A stretch of 64,000 bases of DNA, taken from Asterochloris sp. CNOR1 (lineage: Eukaryota > Chlorophyta > Trebouxiophyceae > Trebouxiales > Trebouxiaceae). A program made the position numbers and the translations under genes. The notes below the pieces were generated by a model. That model was given only the letters and a program-made list of their open reading frames with translations. It had not been told where the DNA came from and searched no databases. Of this stretch, positions 36,001-47,054 are shown piece after piece. The stretch covers positions 930,001-994,000 of the forward strand of contig OZ017757.1 in NCBI GenBank assembly GCA_963969365.1, read 5' to 3'. The stretch's first letter is position 1, and each line of letters opens with the position of its first letter.

Positions 36001-37939
36001 GGCCATCAGCAAGCTTCCAAGAGCATGCAGTCATCTGGCCAAGACGGGGCGATGTGTGTGGGCTGGTCACAACTCAGAGTGACTGGCACATGGAGTTGTG
36101 TGTAAGGCTGCTTATGTGCAGCACTACATGGCCATGAAGGTACATGCTGTGCACATGAGGGTGCCACAATGCAGGGCAGTGCTCTGCTACAAAATTGCAT
36201 GCCCTTCCTACACATTGGATACCATAAATATGTGCAGAGAGCTCTTGTTCAGCACCTTAAAGTCAACAAGATGCTGGTGCCACCCACAGAGGGTCTGCAA
36301 TTGGGCACCTCCCCACACAAAGAGGCCAAGCAAGTGCGCTGCTAGGCTGCTCACGCTCCCCTTGCCGGTATTGCTGTTGTTCAGCAGGTGCCCTGGTCCT
36401 CATACAGCTCAATGGGCGAGCCCTGCACCCAGTCGGAGCCTGACCTTGCTGTTACTAAGCAGGCTGCTCTTGTCCAGTGCATCATACAGCTTGGTGCGCC
36501 AGGTCTCGAAGTCGGCGTCTATGTCCTCGTCGTCGTCCCCAACGCCCACTGGGGCGACTGGCCGCCCTCCCCACTGCTCCAGCGCCTGATGCACTCGTTT
36601 GCCCACCTCGCAAAAGTGCTCGTACTGCTTGTTGCCCAGGCCAAACACGCCAAAGGATACCCCCTGCACCAGCAGAAGCAGGTGGTGACAGGGCACTGCT
36701 GACTCCCATGGGGGTTGCCCCTGATGACCATCCCTGTGGCGTGATCAGAGGATGTGCGTCCTTGACAACGAGGCGGCGAAGTGCTGCTTGTTCTTCAAGC
36801 CCCACATGCAGACGGGACACACCATGAGGCAAAGAAGGGCATGCTGAGTTTACATCCTTAGCATCTGCTGTTGCAGCGTGAGACAGGACAGCCTGACATA
36901 GCTGCCAAGGCCGCAGAACCCATAGGCCAGCATCGACAGTTAAAGTCAACCTATGATGACTGCCAAGCATGCGCTGCGGGGTTGCATGTACATCAGGGGA
37001 GCACATGCGGGCAGCAGCGCATGCAGTGCTCGGCCAGAGAGGCAGCCTGCTGAAGCTGACGTAAGAGCAGTCATGTGAATGTGGCCACCTGTCTTGAGGT
37101 CAAGGGTTCCATGCGAACAGGGTAAGCTGTACAAACCTGGCTCAAGAGACTGGCATGGCCGCGGTGGCAAGGGCAAGTACTTGCCTGCAAGAGCTTCTTG
37201 CCGCCAGCAGCCGCGTCTGCCGCACCAGCCATGAGCCAGTTGTAGAACTCTGTGGCATTGTCTGTGGGCTCCCCATCGCCATACGTGGCCATGAGGAAGA
37301 ATACCAGCTTTTCCTTGCTCAGCAACTCCTTGGCCCTGCACACCAAAAGTCATGCTTTGCAGACTGTGTGCCTGCAGACTGCTGCCACTGTACTGCTATC
37401 AACCGTTTGGCATGCAGCCACACGCTGCTTTCCGAATAGCTGCCATCCCTGATCTCAGATCCCACGACATGCATATGACCTTGCTTGACATGCAGCTGAG
37501 GTGTGGTGCTGCCATGTGCAACTAAATCATTGGCAACCAGCAACGATGCTGCTTGTGGAGCAGGTGTGTGGTGCTGGTGCGAGGGTCACCTGTACTCTTC
37601 TATGTCCTTCACCGCAAAATGCGTCTCCTCGCCATAGCGTGTCTCCAGCTCAGACCGCAGCTGCTTGGCAAAGCGCTCTGCAGTGCCGGTCTGGCTGCCA
37701 AACATGAGCCAGACTGTCTGCTTGTCGGGGTGGGCCCCATCAGTGGCCTGCGCTGGTTTGGCATCCTCAGCTGCCTTCTGCTGGGCTGCTGAGGACCCAG
37801 CCTTGCTGGTCACCTTCTGCCAGACCAAAAGGACCAGGCTGATGGCCAGTGTGATGACCCCAGCAGCGATGCTGAGGCTGACACCAAGCGATTGTCCTGT
37901 TGCCGCCAGCATGCCTGCCATCCCTGCGGGGGTTTGCAC
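33029..37939 (-). CDS. CPR: NADPH-cytochrome P450 reductase
   Basis: Eight exons on the minus strand (37590-37939, 37185-37335, 36445-36663, 35355-35748, 34403-34633, 34120-34245, 33632-33826, 33029-33405) give 680 residues, the family's usual length. The N-terminal anchor is residues 18-40. The flavodoxin domain shows the FMN loop GSQTGTAE (81-88), then [12 protein letters not shown] and [18 protein letters not shown]. The connecting and FAD domain shows [30 protein letters not shown] and RYYSISSSP. The NADPH site shows [12 protein letters not shown] and [11 protein letters not shown], and the protein ends RDVW with the conserved C-terminal tryptophan. It passes electrons from NADPH through FAD and FMN to ER P450s, including those of sterol synthesis. 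Intron 2 has a GC donor (CAG|GCAAGT at 37184). Its start is 189 bp from that of divergent EMC1. Confidence 0.96.
34603..34856 (-). repeat. Three tandem copies around CPR exon 5 acceptor
   Basis: The exon 5 start region (about 34603-34650, cagcgtgcaggggcctgcag) recurs at about 34691-34740 (gtgtgcaggggcctgcaaac) and, more decayed, at about 34815-34856 (cagagcttgcaggg). The copies lie upstream of the exon in gene sense and keep TGCAG acceptor-like ends. Confidence 0.6.
35846..35945 (-). repeat. Decayed copy of CPR exon 4 start
   Basis: In the intron before exon 4, the minus strand reads ctgcag|gcagcagagcgaaa then gtcagcccacaa. This parallels the true exon start ctacag|gcagccaaggag then tcagctcccacgg. 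The copy lacks a useful frame into the rest of CPR, so I do not treat it as an exon. Confidence 0.45.
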
Positions 37940-38128
37940 TCGGGAGCCCTACACAGTCGTGGCAGCCTTCACCAAAGAGGCAGCAACACATGCAGACTTT
38001 CCTGCTTTCTTGCATCTCCTGCAGACCTGATTGGCCGGCATGAGGCTGGCAGCATCCATCTCAGGGGAGTAGCGCATATCAGCACCATGGGACATCAGAT
38101 CTGATTGGCACATCGATACAAAGCAGCC
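37940..38128. promoter_or_regulatory. Divergent promoter, CPR / EMC1
   Basis: 189 bases between the two start codons of two ER-membrane proteins. No recognised core element. Confidence 0.4.
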
Positions 38129-41100
38129 ATGGCACAACTCTGGGCTCGCCAGCTGCTCTGCCTGGTGGCATGCATCTGCCTGGCTCCTGCATTGGCCATC
38201 TATGAGGAGCAAGCTGGGGAGCATGATTGGCTGCTGCAGCATGTGGGCCATGTGCAGCATGCGGCCCTGGGCAGCGGGGACCAGCTTATTGTCGGCACAG
38301 AGGCCAATGCAGTGGCCTCGCTAGGCCTGGACACAGGTGCTGTGCAGGTACATTGTTGTCTGCATGTGCTGCTGCTGCAGGTTGCACATGGCGCATGTCG
38401 TGTTCTGCTGCCATGCTTGCACAGCCATGTTCTGCTACCCGTCCTGTGCATAGCTATATGGGCACATGTAATTGACGTCTTGCTGCTGTGGCAGGCTCCC
38501 ATTGAATTCACTGTATTCATCAATTCTTGTTGCTTGTGCAGTGGCGGCGAGTGCTGGGGTATGGAGACCGGCTTGACAGTGTTCTGCTGCTGGAGCAGCC
38601 CTCAAAAGTGGTCACACTGTCCCAAAACGGCACGCTGCTGCGAGGCTGGCACCGCAGGGATGGGGGTCTCACATGGGAGAGGAGCGTCAGCACAGGAGCC
38701 AGCCTCTTCCCTGCAAAGCTGGCTGCTGCAGAGCACAGAGGCCTGCCAGCCATCGCAGTGCTGACAAGGTCAGCACTCAAGGTAGGCAGCACGTTGAAGC
38801 ATCCAGACTTGGCAGTAGGGTTGCCTTCTGATGGCGCAATCAGAAGCCTCTGCCTGGTGTGCCAAGGTGTGCAAATAGTGCCAGACTGGAGGCAGGGACC
38901 AGTCCAAGCCTGCCAAGCATCGCAGTGCTGGCAGGCTCAACACCTGATGGTGCATCATGCAGGGACCGTTGCCTGCACTGAGACCAGGGCTGTGCAGCCT
39001 GTTGCTGCAGTCTGGTGGTGCTGGATGTGGTCAGATGCTGGCACGCCCTGGCAGTCCAGCCCATAATTCTTGAAGCCAGGCTGTGCAGCAACCACTTTGT
39101 TCGTGCAGGTGTATGGAGCAAGTAATGGAAGGCTTCTGCAACAGGTCAGCGTCCAGCAGGGGTGGCATGCTGCCAGCAACCTGGCTGTCTCAGATGGCAT
39201 GGTGCAGGCCGCTGGACTGACTGCCAGGTAGGCCGCAAGCATGAACGGCAGAGGTGCATACATGTCTTTACACAGCGGCCGCGCTTCCTCGAGCTGCCAC
39301 AGTTGATGCCAGCTGCCTGGTGCCTGCAGCGGTGCCCTGGACCTCGTCAGACTCACCTTGGGAAGCGAGGGCGACACGCTCTCGTCCAGCCCAGCAGTGC
39401 CTGCAGCGGCTTCGCAGCTGGCACCGTCACAGCCACTGGTGCTGCTTGCCAACAGTGTCATTGGCATGTCAGCTGATGGCGCTGGCCTCTGCTCTGTGCC
39501 AGTTTCAGGTGTGAAACTTGGCGGGGTGAAACCTCTGTACAGCAGGCTTGTGGGGCAAGTGGTGCATGAGTACAGGAAACAAGCAAAGCACAAGTCTTGT
39601 TGTTGTGCACTAATCTGAGTCCACTGCTGAGTGTAACTGCATGCTGGGCATGCCTGTGCCCGCATGAGACAGTCCTGCTCCACAGGCTGCCAGCACTGCA
39701 TGCACCTGCTAACTGCACAGGCCAGCAGGTGGTCATGCAGCCTGCAGCGCGGCGCCCCTTAGCAGTAAGACTGCCCTGTCTGGCTGGCTGCAGAGAAGGG
39801 CCTGGGAAGCAAGCTGTCATGCAGCCCTTTGAAGGCGCTGGGCGGCGACCCTGGCAGCAGCAATGCAGGGAGGCTGGTGCCCATCCCTGGGGCGCCAGTG
39901 GTGGGCGTGCAGGCGGGGGGCAACCTGCTGCTGCTCAGGTGCAGTGGGGGCAAGCCGGAGCTGGTCGCCAGCGTGCAAGGTGCGTCAATTAGTGCGCAGC
40001 AGTCTGCTGGTGCGTTAGGTAACAGGTTCACCCTGCTGGAGGGCAAGGTGACGAAAGCCCTCACGTCGCATGCACGAGACGTTTGTGTCACGCCCATGGT
40101 CTGCAGCAGCCACCTGTGCCCAATGGCTGTTCATTGTCCATGCAGAAAAGCAGCCATGCACTTCCTGTTGTGTGTGGCAAAACACTTTCTGCCATCTGCC
40201 CTCAAGGATGCGCTGTTCCATCCTGAGGTAGCCATGAAAGGCATGTTCTTTGTGTTTATGTCGCCACCTGCATTCTGTGACTGCACAGCATGCCGTCGTA
40301 TAGTGGTGACATTGAAGATTGCTGCCAGCAGCAGACCGCAAATCACTCAGCTCCTAGCGCAGACATGCAGGCTGCCTGGGGCGCAGTGTCTCTGCCTCAA
40401 CCCTGCCTCAACTCTGCATGCTGGCCTGCAGGTGGCACGGCCGCCACCTTTGTGGCAGGGCAGAATGCACTGTTGGTGGCAGGTGCCTCAGCCCCTGGAG
40501 AGACTCAGCTGACCACAGTATCTCTGGAGCGTCAGTCCGCGGCGACCACCTACAAGGTCCCCTTGCACACTGACAGCTTCCCCCAGGCTTCTGAGGCGCC
40601 CACTCCCATCACTGGCGTCTGGGCTTCCTCAGATGGTGTCAGGTGAGGGCGGCCTAACCCTTGCACGGTGTCAGGGGCTTTGCACAGCATGCCTTGTGGA
40701 AGGAGTTGTCAGCATTGCGTCAATGAGCCCTTTACACAAAATCTGGGAGCCTGGCACCGACAGCGCTGCTGTCTGTCTCGCAGTGCGCCTGGACCTGGCT
40801 GCCCCTAGGCTCAAACCCCCTGCAGATGGTGCTTCTCCCTACAGGGTGCTGCTGCCCATTGCTGACCAAGGCTTGGCCTGGCATGCACATCGCAAGTGCC
40901 CACTGACTGGTCCCCCAGATTTCTCCCGCCCTGCAAGCTGGTGCTCTCAGCTGCTGACCACAGCCTGGCCTGCCTGTGCTCCTTGCGTTGCCCTTCCCAT
41001 GCTGATGCAGGTGTCTATCAACTGGAGTCCCAGCTGTCACTGACGATTTAGCCTCTGACTTACATCCTGGCCACTGTGCGCCCTTGCAAGGGCCTGCGCA

Positions 41101-44100
41101 TCTGACAAGAAGTGCCCTTGTCCAGCAGGGTGGTGCTGTCAGCAGCTGACTACAGCCTGGCCTGCGTGCACCAGCGTCAGCTGCGGTGGTCACAGGAGCA
41201 GGCGCTGGGGTCCTTCACAGGCACCCTGTTCCTGGACCTGCCGGCCCCCACACCTGCAGCCCTGGCAGAGTACAGGGCTGCTGCGCCCAGTCTGAGGGAC
41301 TGGATCCACCTGCAGATCCTTATGCTCAAGGTGAGCAAGGGTCCATCACAGGGGACACAGAATCATGGTTTGTGGGGACCATACCCCTTGCAGTGGTCAG
41401 ATGCACAGACAGCAGGATGGCTGCAGGCACCTCAGTAATCTGCCTGCTCACACCCCTCTGACATGCAAAGGTTCCGCAGCCAATCCACCAGTGTCATCAC
41501 CTTCGATGTACCAGGGGTCAAGTGCATCTGCTTCTTGCAGGTCCAGTTCAGCATTGCCACAACAGAGGACGTGCATCAGCTGAGCCACCTGAAGGCTGCG
41601 CTCAGCGATCGGTTGAAGCCCACACGGGACCCCAATGGCTTCCGCAAGCTGGTGGTTGCCCTCACAGCTGCAGGCAAGCTAATCTGTGCAGAGCTTGTGG
41701 GGCGTGTGCACAGCTGTGGGCAAAGCCTGGACATGGGCCAAACTGTGGGGAACTGTCTAGAACAGGCTTGCTGATTGCAGGGGCTGTTGGATGTCCGCAC
41801 AGCTGCAGGTAAGATCTTGTGCCTGAGCACGTCTGCAGGTGGGTGGTACCGGCTTTGAAGCAGCGCAGTTGATTGACAAATGTGCGCCTGTATGCTGAAG
41901 TTGTGAAGCAGATGCAACTGATCTGTTATGCAGAGATCACCTGCGGTTCCCTGCAGTGCCGCAGCACATTATAGTGTCTGTCTGTGATCAGCAGTTGCTC
42001 TGGAACAGTCCCCTGCAATTGGGATGTAAGCCCCAACCTGCAGTGTCTGTGCATGGCAGACAACGTCTGTGGAGTGTACAGTGGCAGGGCCACAATAGCC
42101 TTGCTTGACAACAGAGAGGCAGTCCTTTGTAGGTTACCTCAGATTCCCATGATGCATCGTGCAGGCAAGCTGTTTGGCCTACACAGCGGCAATGGGCACC
42201 CTCTGTGGGCTTTGAAGCTCCCAGTGGAGCACAAGCCGCAGCAGATCCTGCCCTGGCGCACGATGCATGATGTGCAGCACGCTCCGGAGATCGTGGCTCT
42301 CCACACCCATGGCAGCGCCAGCGGCTTTACCGTCATCAATGCCCACACGGGCGACGTGGTCTCCAGCCACGAGTTTGATTCTAGTGTTGACCAGGTGAGG
42401 CTACCAGAGCCTGCTGCACTGCGGCAGAAAGCTTCAGCTGTGCTGCCAGGCGGTTGCTGTCTTGACATCACAGAAGGGTGCTGAACGTTTGGAGCCAAGA
42501 GCTGGACCACCTCATTGACAAGGTGAGCTCGCAAGCCCCTGCTGCGCTGGGACAGCTGTGGCACACACGTTCATGTCCTGATTATGACACACAGATACTA
42601 GAAGGTGGTTTTGAAGCCAAGAGCAAGGTCGGTCCCATCAGCATGTGAGCCTGCAACCTGCTGCCCTAAGGCAGACTGCCTCAGCACTGCTGCCAACACA
42701 TGTGCTGCTCCTGTGCTTTCGAGAACACACCCTGGCCAGTAATATGTGTCCTGCTGGGATGTCTTCCTTTCTTGACCACTTGAGCAAGGCAAGCACAGGA
42801 AACAGCCATATTGCAGTGAAAGATGGCACACAGAGGTGGCTGTGTGCACCCATGAGGTGAGCCTGCCAGCCCAGGAGGTGCCAAGTTACAGACCAGAGCT
42901 GCAGAGGTGTGGCCACCTGCAGCACCCTTCCCTGAGCTGGCGCTACAGTGACGCCTTGCAGCCTGTGCACTACTGCCTGGCCTGGCCCTGAGCTGCTGGC
43001 ACCCAGAGGAGCTGCCCTACCTTAATCTTCAACAGCGGCGCTTCTTGCATGTCACTTGTAGAGCTCCACTTCACGGCACCCGTGCTCACCTTCCCACCTG
43101 TGAGCCTGAGCCTCAAGGCAGCTCAGAGGGTGCTGTGCACTTTGTCAGAGAGTCTCAGCATTTTTTGGGATGCATAGAGCAGTCATTGCTGCGTGCACAC
43201 TATTGAGAGCCCTAGCTGCAGATCAGGCTGGCAGTTTGCCAGATAACCTCCCTTGACTGGATGAAGGAGCCTGTGGCATGCTGTGTTGCAGGTGCATCGC
43301 ATCAGATCCTGCAGAGCAATGGCCACAGCAAGGTGTGCACTACTTTCTCGTCTGGGCTTGAACAAGGTGGCTGAATGCTGTGCAGGTGATTGACGTGCCT
43401 CAGCGCCTTGTGACGGGCACTGCAGAGCAGTCCCTGTACCTGTTGGTCTCAGGCACAGAGCAGCCGTCCGTGCACCTGCTGCCAGACACCCCCCAGAGCC
43501 GGGGCTTTGTCAGGGCGCTGCCCCAGGATCTCTTCTTCTGGCAGGCAGACAAGGCCAGCGGTGAGCACCACGGGAAGACACATCGTGGCAGTCTGCAGCA
43601 TGGCACTTGCGGGCATCTGACACATCTGCACTGGCTGTGCATGAAGCTGCCACACAGGGCGATTCTGGCTGACCCACTGTGCCTTAGACCTTGAAGAGGT
43701 GTGCAGGCAAAGATCTTGAGGCACCCTGTTTTTCTGCTGCTGCTCCCAAGTCAGGCAGCTATAGGCCTCCACTTCATGGTTGCAGCAAACGACATGTTTC
43801 TAATGGCCTTCTGGCTGGTGCCTGTACTGGCCCTTGGTAGGAGCCTGCAAAGTGCAGCAGGACTTACGTCCAGCTTAGCTGTGCTGACTGACCTATACGC
43901 TGGCCCTGCTGCAGCAGTCGCAGATCAGCTGCCTGCCTGTGTGCAGGATGTCCACGGACATGCAAGCTGTGTGTTGGGATGTCAGGTATACAGGCATGCT
44001 GCGAGGGTCTGTTGAGCCACCTGAGAGAGGCTCAGTGAGATTGGCTTTTCAGCTGTGCAGGCGTCGAGCAGAGGCTCCGTAACAGCAGAGGGATTCCATT

Positions 44101-46973
44101 TGGCCCAACTTCAATAGCTGCACGAAGTTTCTGGCCACACAGGCGTGCTGCAAGTAACTCCTGTCAGGAAGACGTTGCTGTCCTGTGCCCACCCCTTAGA
44201 AACCCGTCACTGGTGAATGCGTGTTGCACCTGGCTGTGCAGGCGTGCTGCAAGGATTACACATTAGCAAGGAGACCCTGGCTGTGACCAAGCTGTGGGAG
44301 AATGTGGCGACTGCTGCTGGCGACTGCCTCCTGGCAGTTGAGGGGCCGCAAGAGCTGGAGCATGTCACCACACATGCCAAGGTCTGTGCCCTCTGAAAAG
44401 CAGCAGCAGTACAGGAAGATCTGCATGACATTGCCAGGGGCAGCCATTGTTCTATCGTTGCCTGGCGGCTGGAGCATATCATCACACTTGCCAAAATCAG
44501 CTCACAGTTCTGCTGGGTCGATCTAGTACAGTGCCCGGCAAGCAGTCACAGGGTGGCATTTGAGGGCTGTGGGGGCTGGTGCAATGCACAGTGCCCTCTT
44601 TTTGTACATGACGTTGCCAGGCGCTGCTTGCAAATTTTAAATGTGGGCGGCACTGCCAGAGGCGTCACAGGTGCTGGTAAAGGTCGATACTAGCCAAAGT
44701 CAATTGACGTAAAAAGTGCGCAAGTCAGCGCCACATGGCACCACACAGCGCCGGTACCTGTCTGGTGGGGTCTCCAACCATCTAAGCACTGACACACAAA
44801 GCTCACAATTCAGCCCTGTGCTATGCAGATTCTGGGCAACCGGGGCCTCAAATTTAAGTACCTGAGCCCCAACACTGCCCTGATCGTCACAGGCGTCCCT
44901 GACGGTGTGCTGACCAGCAGCCTGGGCCCCAGCCACCGAGACTCCATGAAGCTTTCGGTGCAGATTCTGGACACCGTCACGGGGCGCCCGCTTTACAGGC
45001 AGATGCATCAGGTGAGCTACTTCTGTGGCTCGTAGTTCTGTCGCTGCAGGAGAAAGGGGGCAGGGCACTTGCGGCCGTCTGTGTGCAGTCTCTTGCCAAG
45101 GCTGAATGGTCTGTCACCCTTGGAGCACCATCATGCCTAATTTTCCACAAAGCTACAATGGCCAACCTGTGCGTTTTGTCTCCCGGCTGGCCTGAAACGC
45201 TTGAAGGTCAATTCTGTTTTCTGTGCAGGGCGCCCGTGGCCCTGTGCAAGCGGTGTTCTGTGAGAATTGGGTGGTCTACCACTACTGGAGCGTGCTGAAC
45301 CATCGCTGGGAGATGACAGTACTGGAGCTGTACAACACAGCACACGAGGATGTTCAGATTCAGGACCTGCTGTTTGGCGGCAGCCGGAACGAGACTCTGT
45401 CCTCCTCGCAGCCTGTGCCCATAGAGGTGACAAGGGGCTTAGACAGGGGCTGTGCGCTGTCAAGCGCCCAGGGTATTTGTGGGTTCAGGTCTGTTCAAAG
45501 AAGAAATTCATGGACCCGTAAGAGGCGCAAACACCCCCTTGCAACCTGTGCCCATTTGCCCATTGCAGTGAGGCCAGCCGTTACTCAGGGGTTCAGATAG
45601 AAAGTGCTGTCCGTCAAAGGGGCAGGTCCAGGCCTGCTGTCTGGTGTTTGGCAGCCAGAACAAGACTCTGTTCGCCAAGTACCTTGTGAGAGGCGAGGCC
45701 ACAAGTGAGGCATGCCTTTGGGTGTGAGAACCAGTACACTGGGTGGTCCCAGTCAAGCAGCAGGACCTGCTGTCTTGGGGCGGTCAGAGCAAGCTTGCTT
45801 GCGTCCTCAGAGGCTGTGCTCGTCGAGGTGAGATGCCAGGGCCTGTCGCCTGCGGCTGGTGTCTGTGGGAGGCCTGTCCAGGTGTGTGAGGCTGTCCCCC
45901 TTTATACCACTGCCAGCAGAAGCCATGCTGGCCACAGCCATGGCAGGTGTGTGGGACCGGCATGAACTATGGTGTGGGGTGCAGGTCCTGCATCAGCGCT
46001 TCTTAGCTCGGCAACCGTACTCACGCTGCCAGTCACCATGTAGTGCACTGAAAGCCCCGCTGTGTGCCACAGGTCCTGCGCCAGTCCTTCTTCATCGGCA
46101 CAGCCGTCAAGGTGATGGCTGTCACCAGCACGACTTATGGCATCACCACCAAGCTGCTGGTGCTGGGCACAGCGTCTGACCAGGTCAGTGGTGCGCAGCA
46201 TGGCCCGGCACAGCACCTGCATGCAGAGCCAGCCTGCATGGCTGCAGCAGCCAAGCAGACCATTCTGCGCTGCATACAACTCTGCACGCTGCTTTAATGG
46301 CGGCAAAACCCGATGCTTGCCTACAGCATGTCTTCATGTGCCGAGCACATTTACTGTGTTGAACCCAGTCTGCACGAGATCATCATGTGAGACTTGACTG
46401 TCCACGACTTCAGCCTCCTCAAAACCCTGAGCAGGTGTACCTCCTGGACAAGCGTCTACTGGACCCGCGGCGGCCGGTGGGGGTGCCCACTGAGGCAGAT
46501 AAGATGGAGCAGCTTATCCCATACAATGAGGTCCTGCCGCTGAACCCCAGCCACTTTGCCACGCACAGCCAGCGGGTTGCCGGCCTCAGAGGTGGGTGCC
46601 CTTGTCCCCATGCTTTCTGGCTAAGCAAACCTGCGCTTGGCATGTGCTGTGGCTGGTTCCTGCCAGCCGGCCACCGAGCCTCAGTAGTGGTAACTGCCAT
46701 GTCTTGTTTGTGGCTGCAGGCTGCGAAGCTCAACGCACTGCCCTGGCTGCAGGAGTTGCAACTACGCCAGCAAACCTCGAGTCGACCTCCCTGCTGCTGG
46801 CGTATGGCTTGGATGTCTTTGCCACCCGCATACAGCCCAGCAAGGCTTTTGACTCACTGACTGACGACTTCCCTTACGCACTGCTGATCCTGATCACAAC
46901 GTTCCTGCTTGGGGCTGTTGTCGTGCTCAGGTTCATGGATGCTAGCGCCACCAGCAAACAAAAATGGTTCTGA
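38129..46973 (+). CDS. EMC1: ER membrane protein complex subunit 1
   Basis: Sixteen exons join in frame to 978 residues: 38129-38347, 38542-38781, 39109-39227, 39330-39508, 39794-39979, 40432-40642, 41129-41330, 41541-41673, 42165-42394, 43386-43560, 44242-44381, 44829-45011, 45229-45426, 46073-46183, 46435-46591, 46720-46973. The protein has a signal peptide (LCLVACICLAPALA) and the EMC1 N-terminal beta-propeller start (EHDWLLQHVGHV, VVTLSQNGTLLRGWHRRDGG). The central region matches (LFGLHSGNGHPLWALKL, ENWVVYHYWSVLNHRWEM), as do LLDPRRP and AYGLDVFATRIQPSKAFDSL, and a single membrane helix (ALLILITTFLLGAVVVLRFM) precedes a short cytosolic tail. EMC inserts tail-anchored and multi-pass proteins into the ER. 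Intron 8 has a GC donor (CAG|GCAAGC at 41674). The donor of exon 11 (AAG|GTCTGT) is unusual. Several introns hold decayed copies of neighbouring exons. Confidence 0.93.
38700..38952 (+). repeat. Copy of EMC1 exon 2 end in the next intron
   Basis: Exon 2 ends with gcctgccagccatcgcagtg (about 38741-38760) and continues to the donor. Near 38908-38950 the intron reads gcctgccaagcatcgcagtg followed by ctggcaggctcaacac, a decayed match to the exon end and donor. Confidence 0.6.
40834..41190 (+). repeat. Two decayed copies before EMC1 exon 7
   Basis: The true exon start (41129, reading RVVLSAADYSLACV) is preceded by two similar segments in the intron. One near 40841-40880 reads RVLLPIADQGLAWH after a TACAG acceptor; one near 40935-40980 reads KLVLSAADHSLACL after CTGCA. 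Spacing is about 95 and 190 bases. Confidence 0.75.
45340..45835 (+). repeat. Two decayed copies of EMC1 exon 13 end
   Basis: The exon end (about 45350-45430: caggacctgctgtttggcgg, then cagccggaacgagactctg) is echoed near 45625-45680 (ctgctgtctggtgtttggc, then agccagaacaagactctg). It is echoed again near 45758-45835 (caggacctgctgtcttgggg, ending gtcgaggtga, like atagaggtga of the real donor). Confidence 0.7.
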
Positions 46974-47054
46974 ATGATTGTGTATAAATGGCTGCAACCT
47001 ACATTGCTCTTCTTTGAGAGAGGGTGTCTTCTGCCAGCCAGGCTGCTGAAGGAT
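46974..47054. other. Convergent spacer EMC1 / coiled-coil gene
   Basis: 81 bases between stop codons. TGTATAAATG near 46980 may be a poly(A)-related signal for EMC1. Confidence 0.35.

Noticed and set aside
35771-36070. Extra CPR exon reading [13 protein letters not shown]
   Set aside because: It resembles a CPR segment loosely, but joining exon 3 to the next exon directly gives a complete, collinear CPR. The segment aligns better as a decayed copy of exon 4.
39254-39514. EMC1 exon starting at the earlier acceptor 39299
   Set aside because: It leads to a stop or wrong frame. The acceptor at 39329 gives the EMC1-like frame SGALDLVRLTLGSEGDT.
41800-41830. A GT donor at 41811 as the true end of EMC1 exon 8
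   Set aside because: The sequence cacagctgcaggtaag copies the real exon end. The frame into exon 9 and the match to EMC1 require the GC donor at 41674, so this is read as another junction copy.
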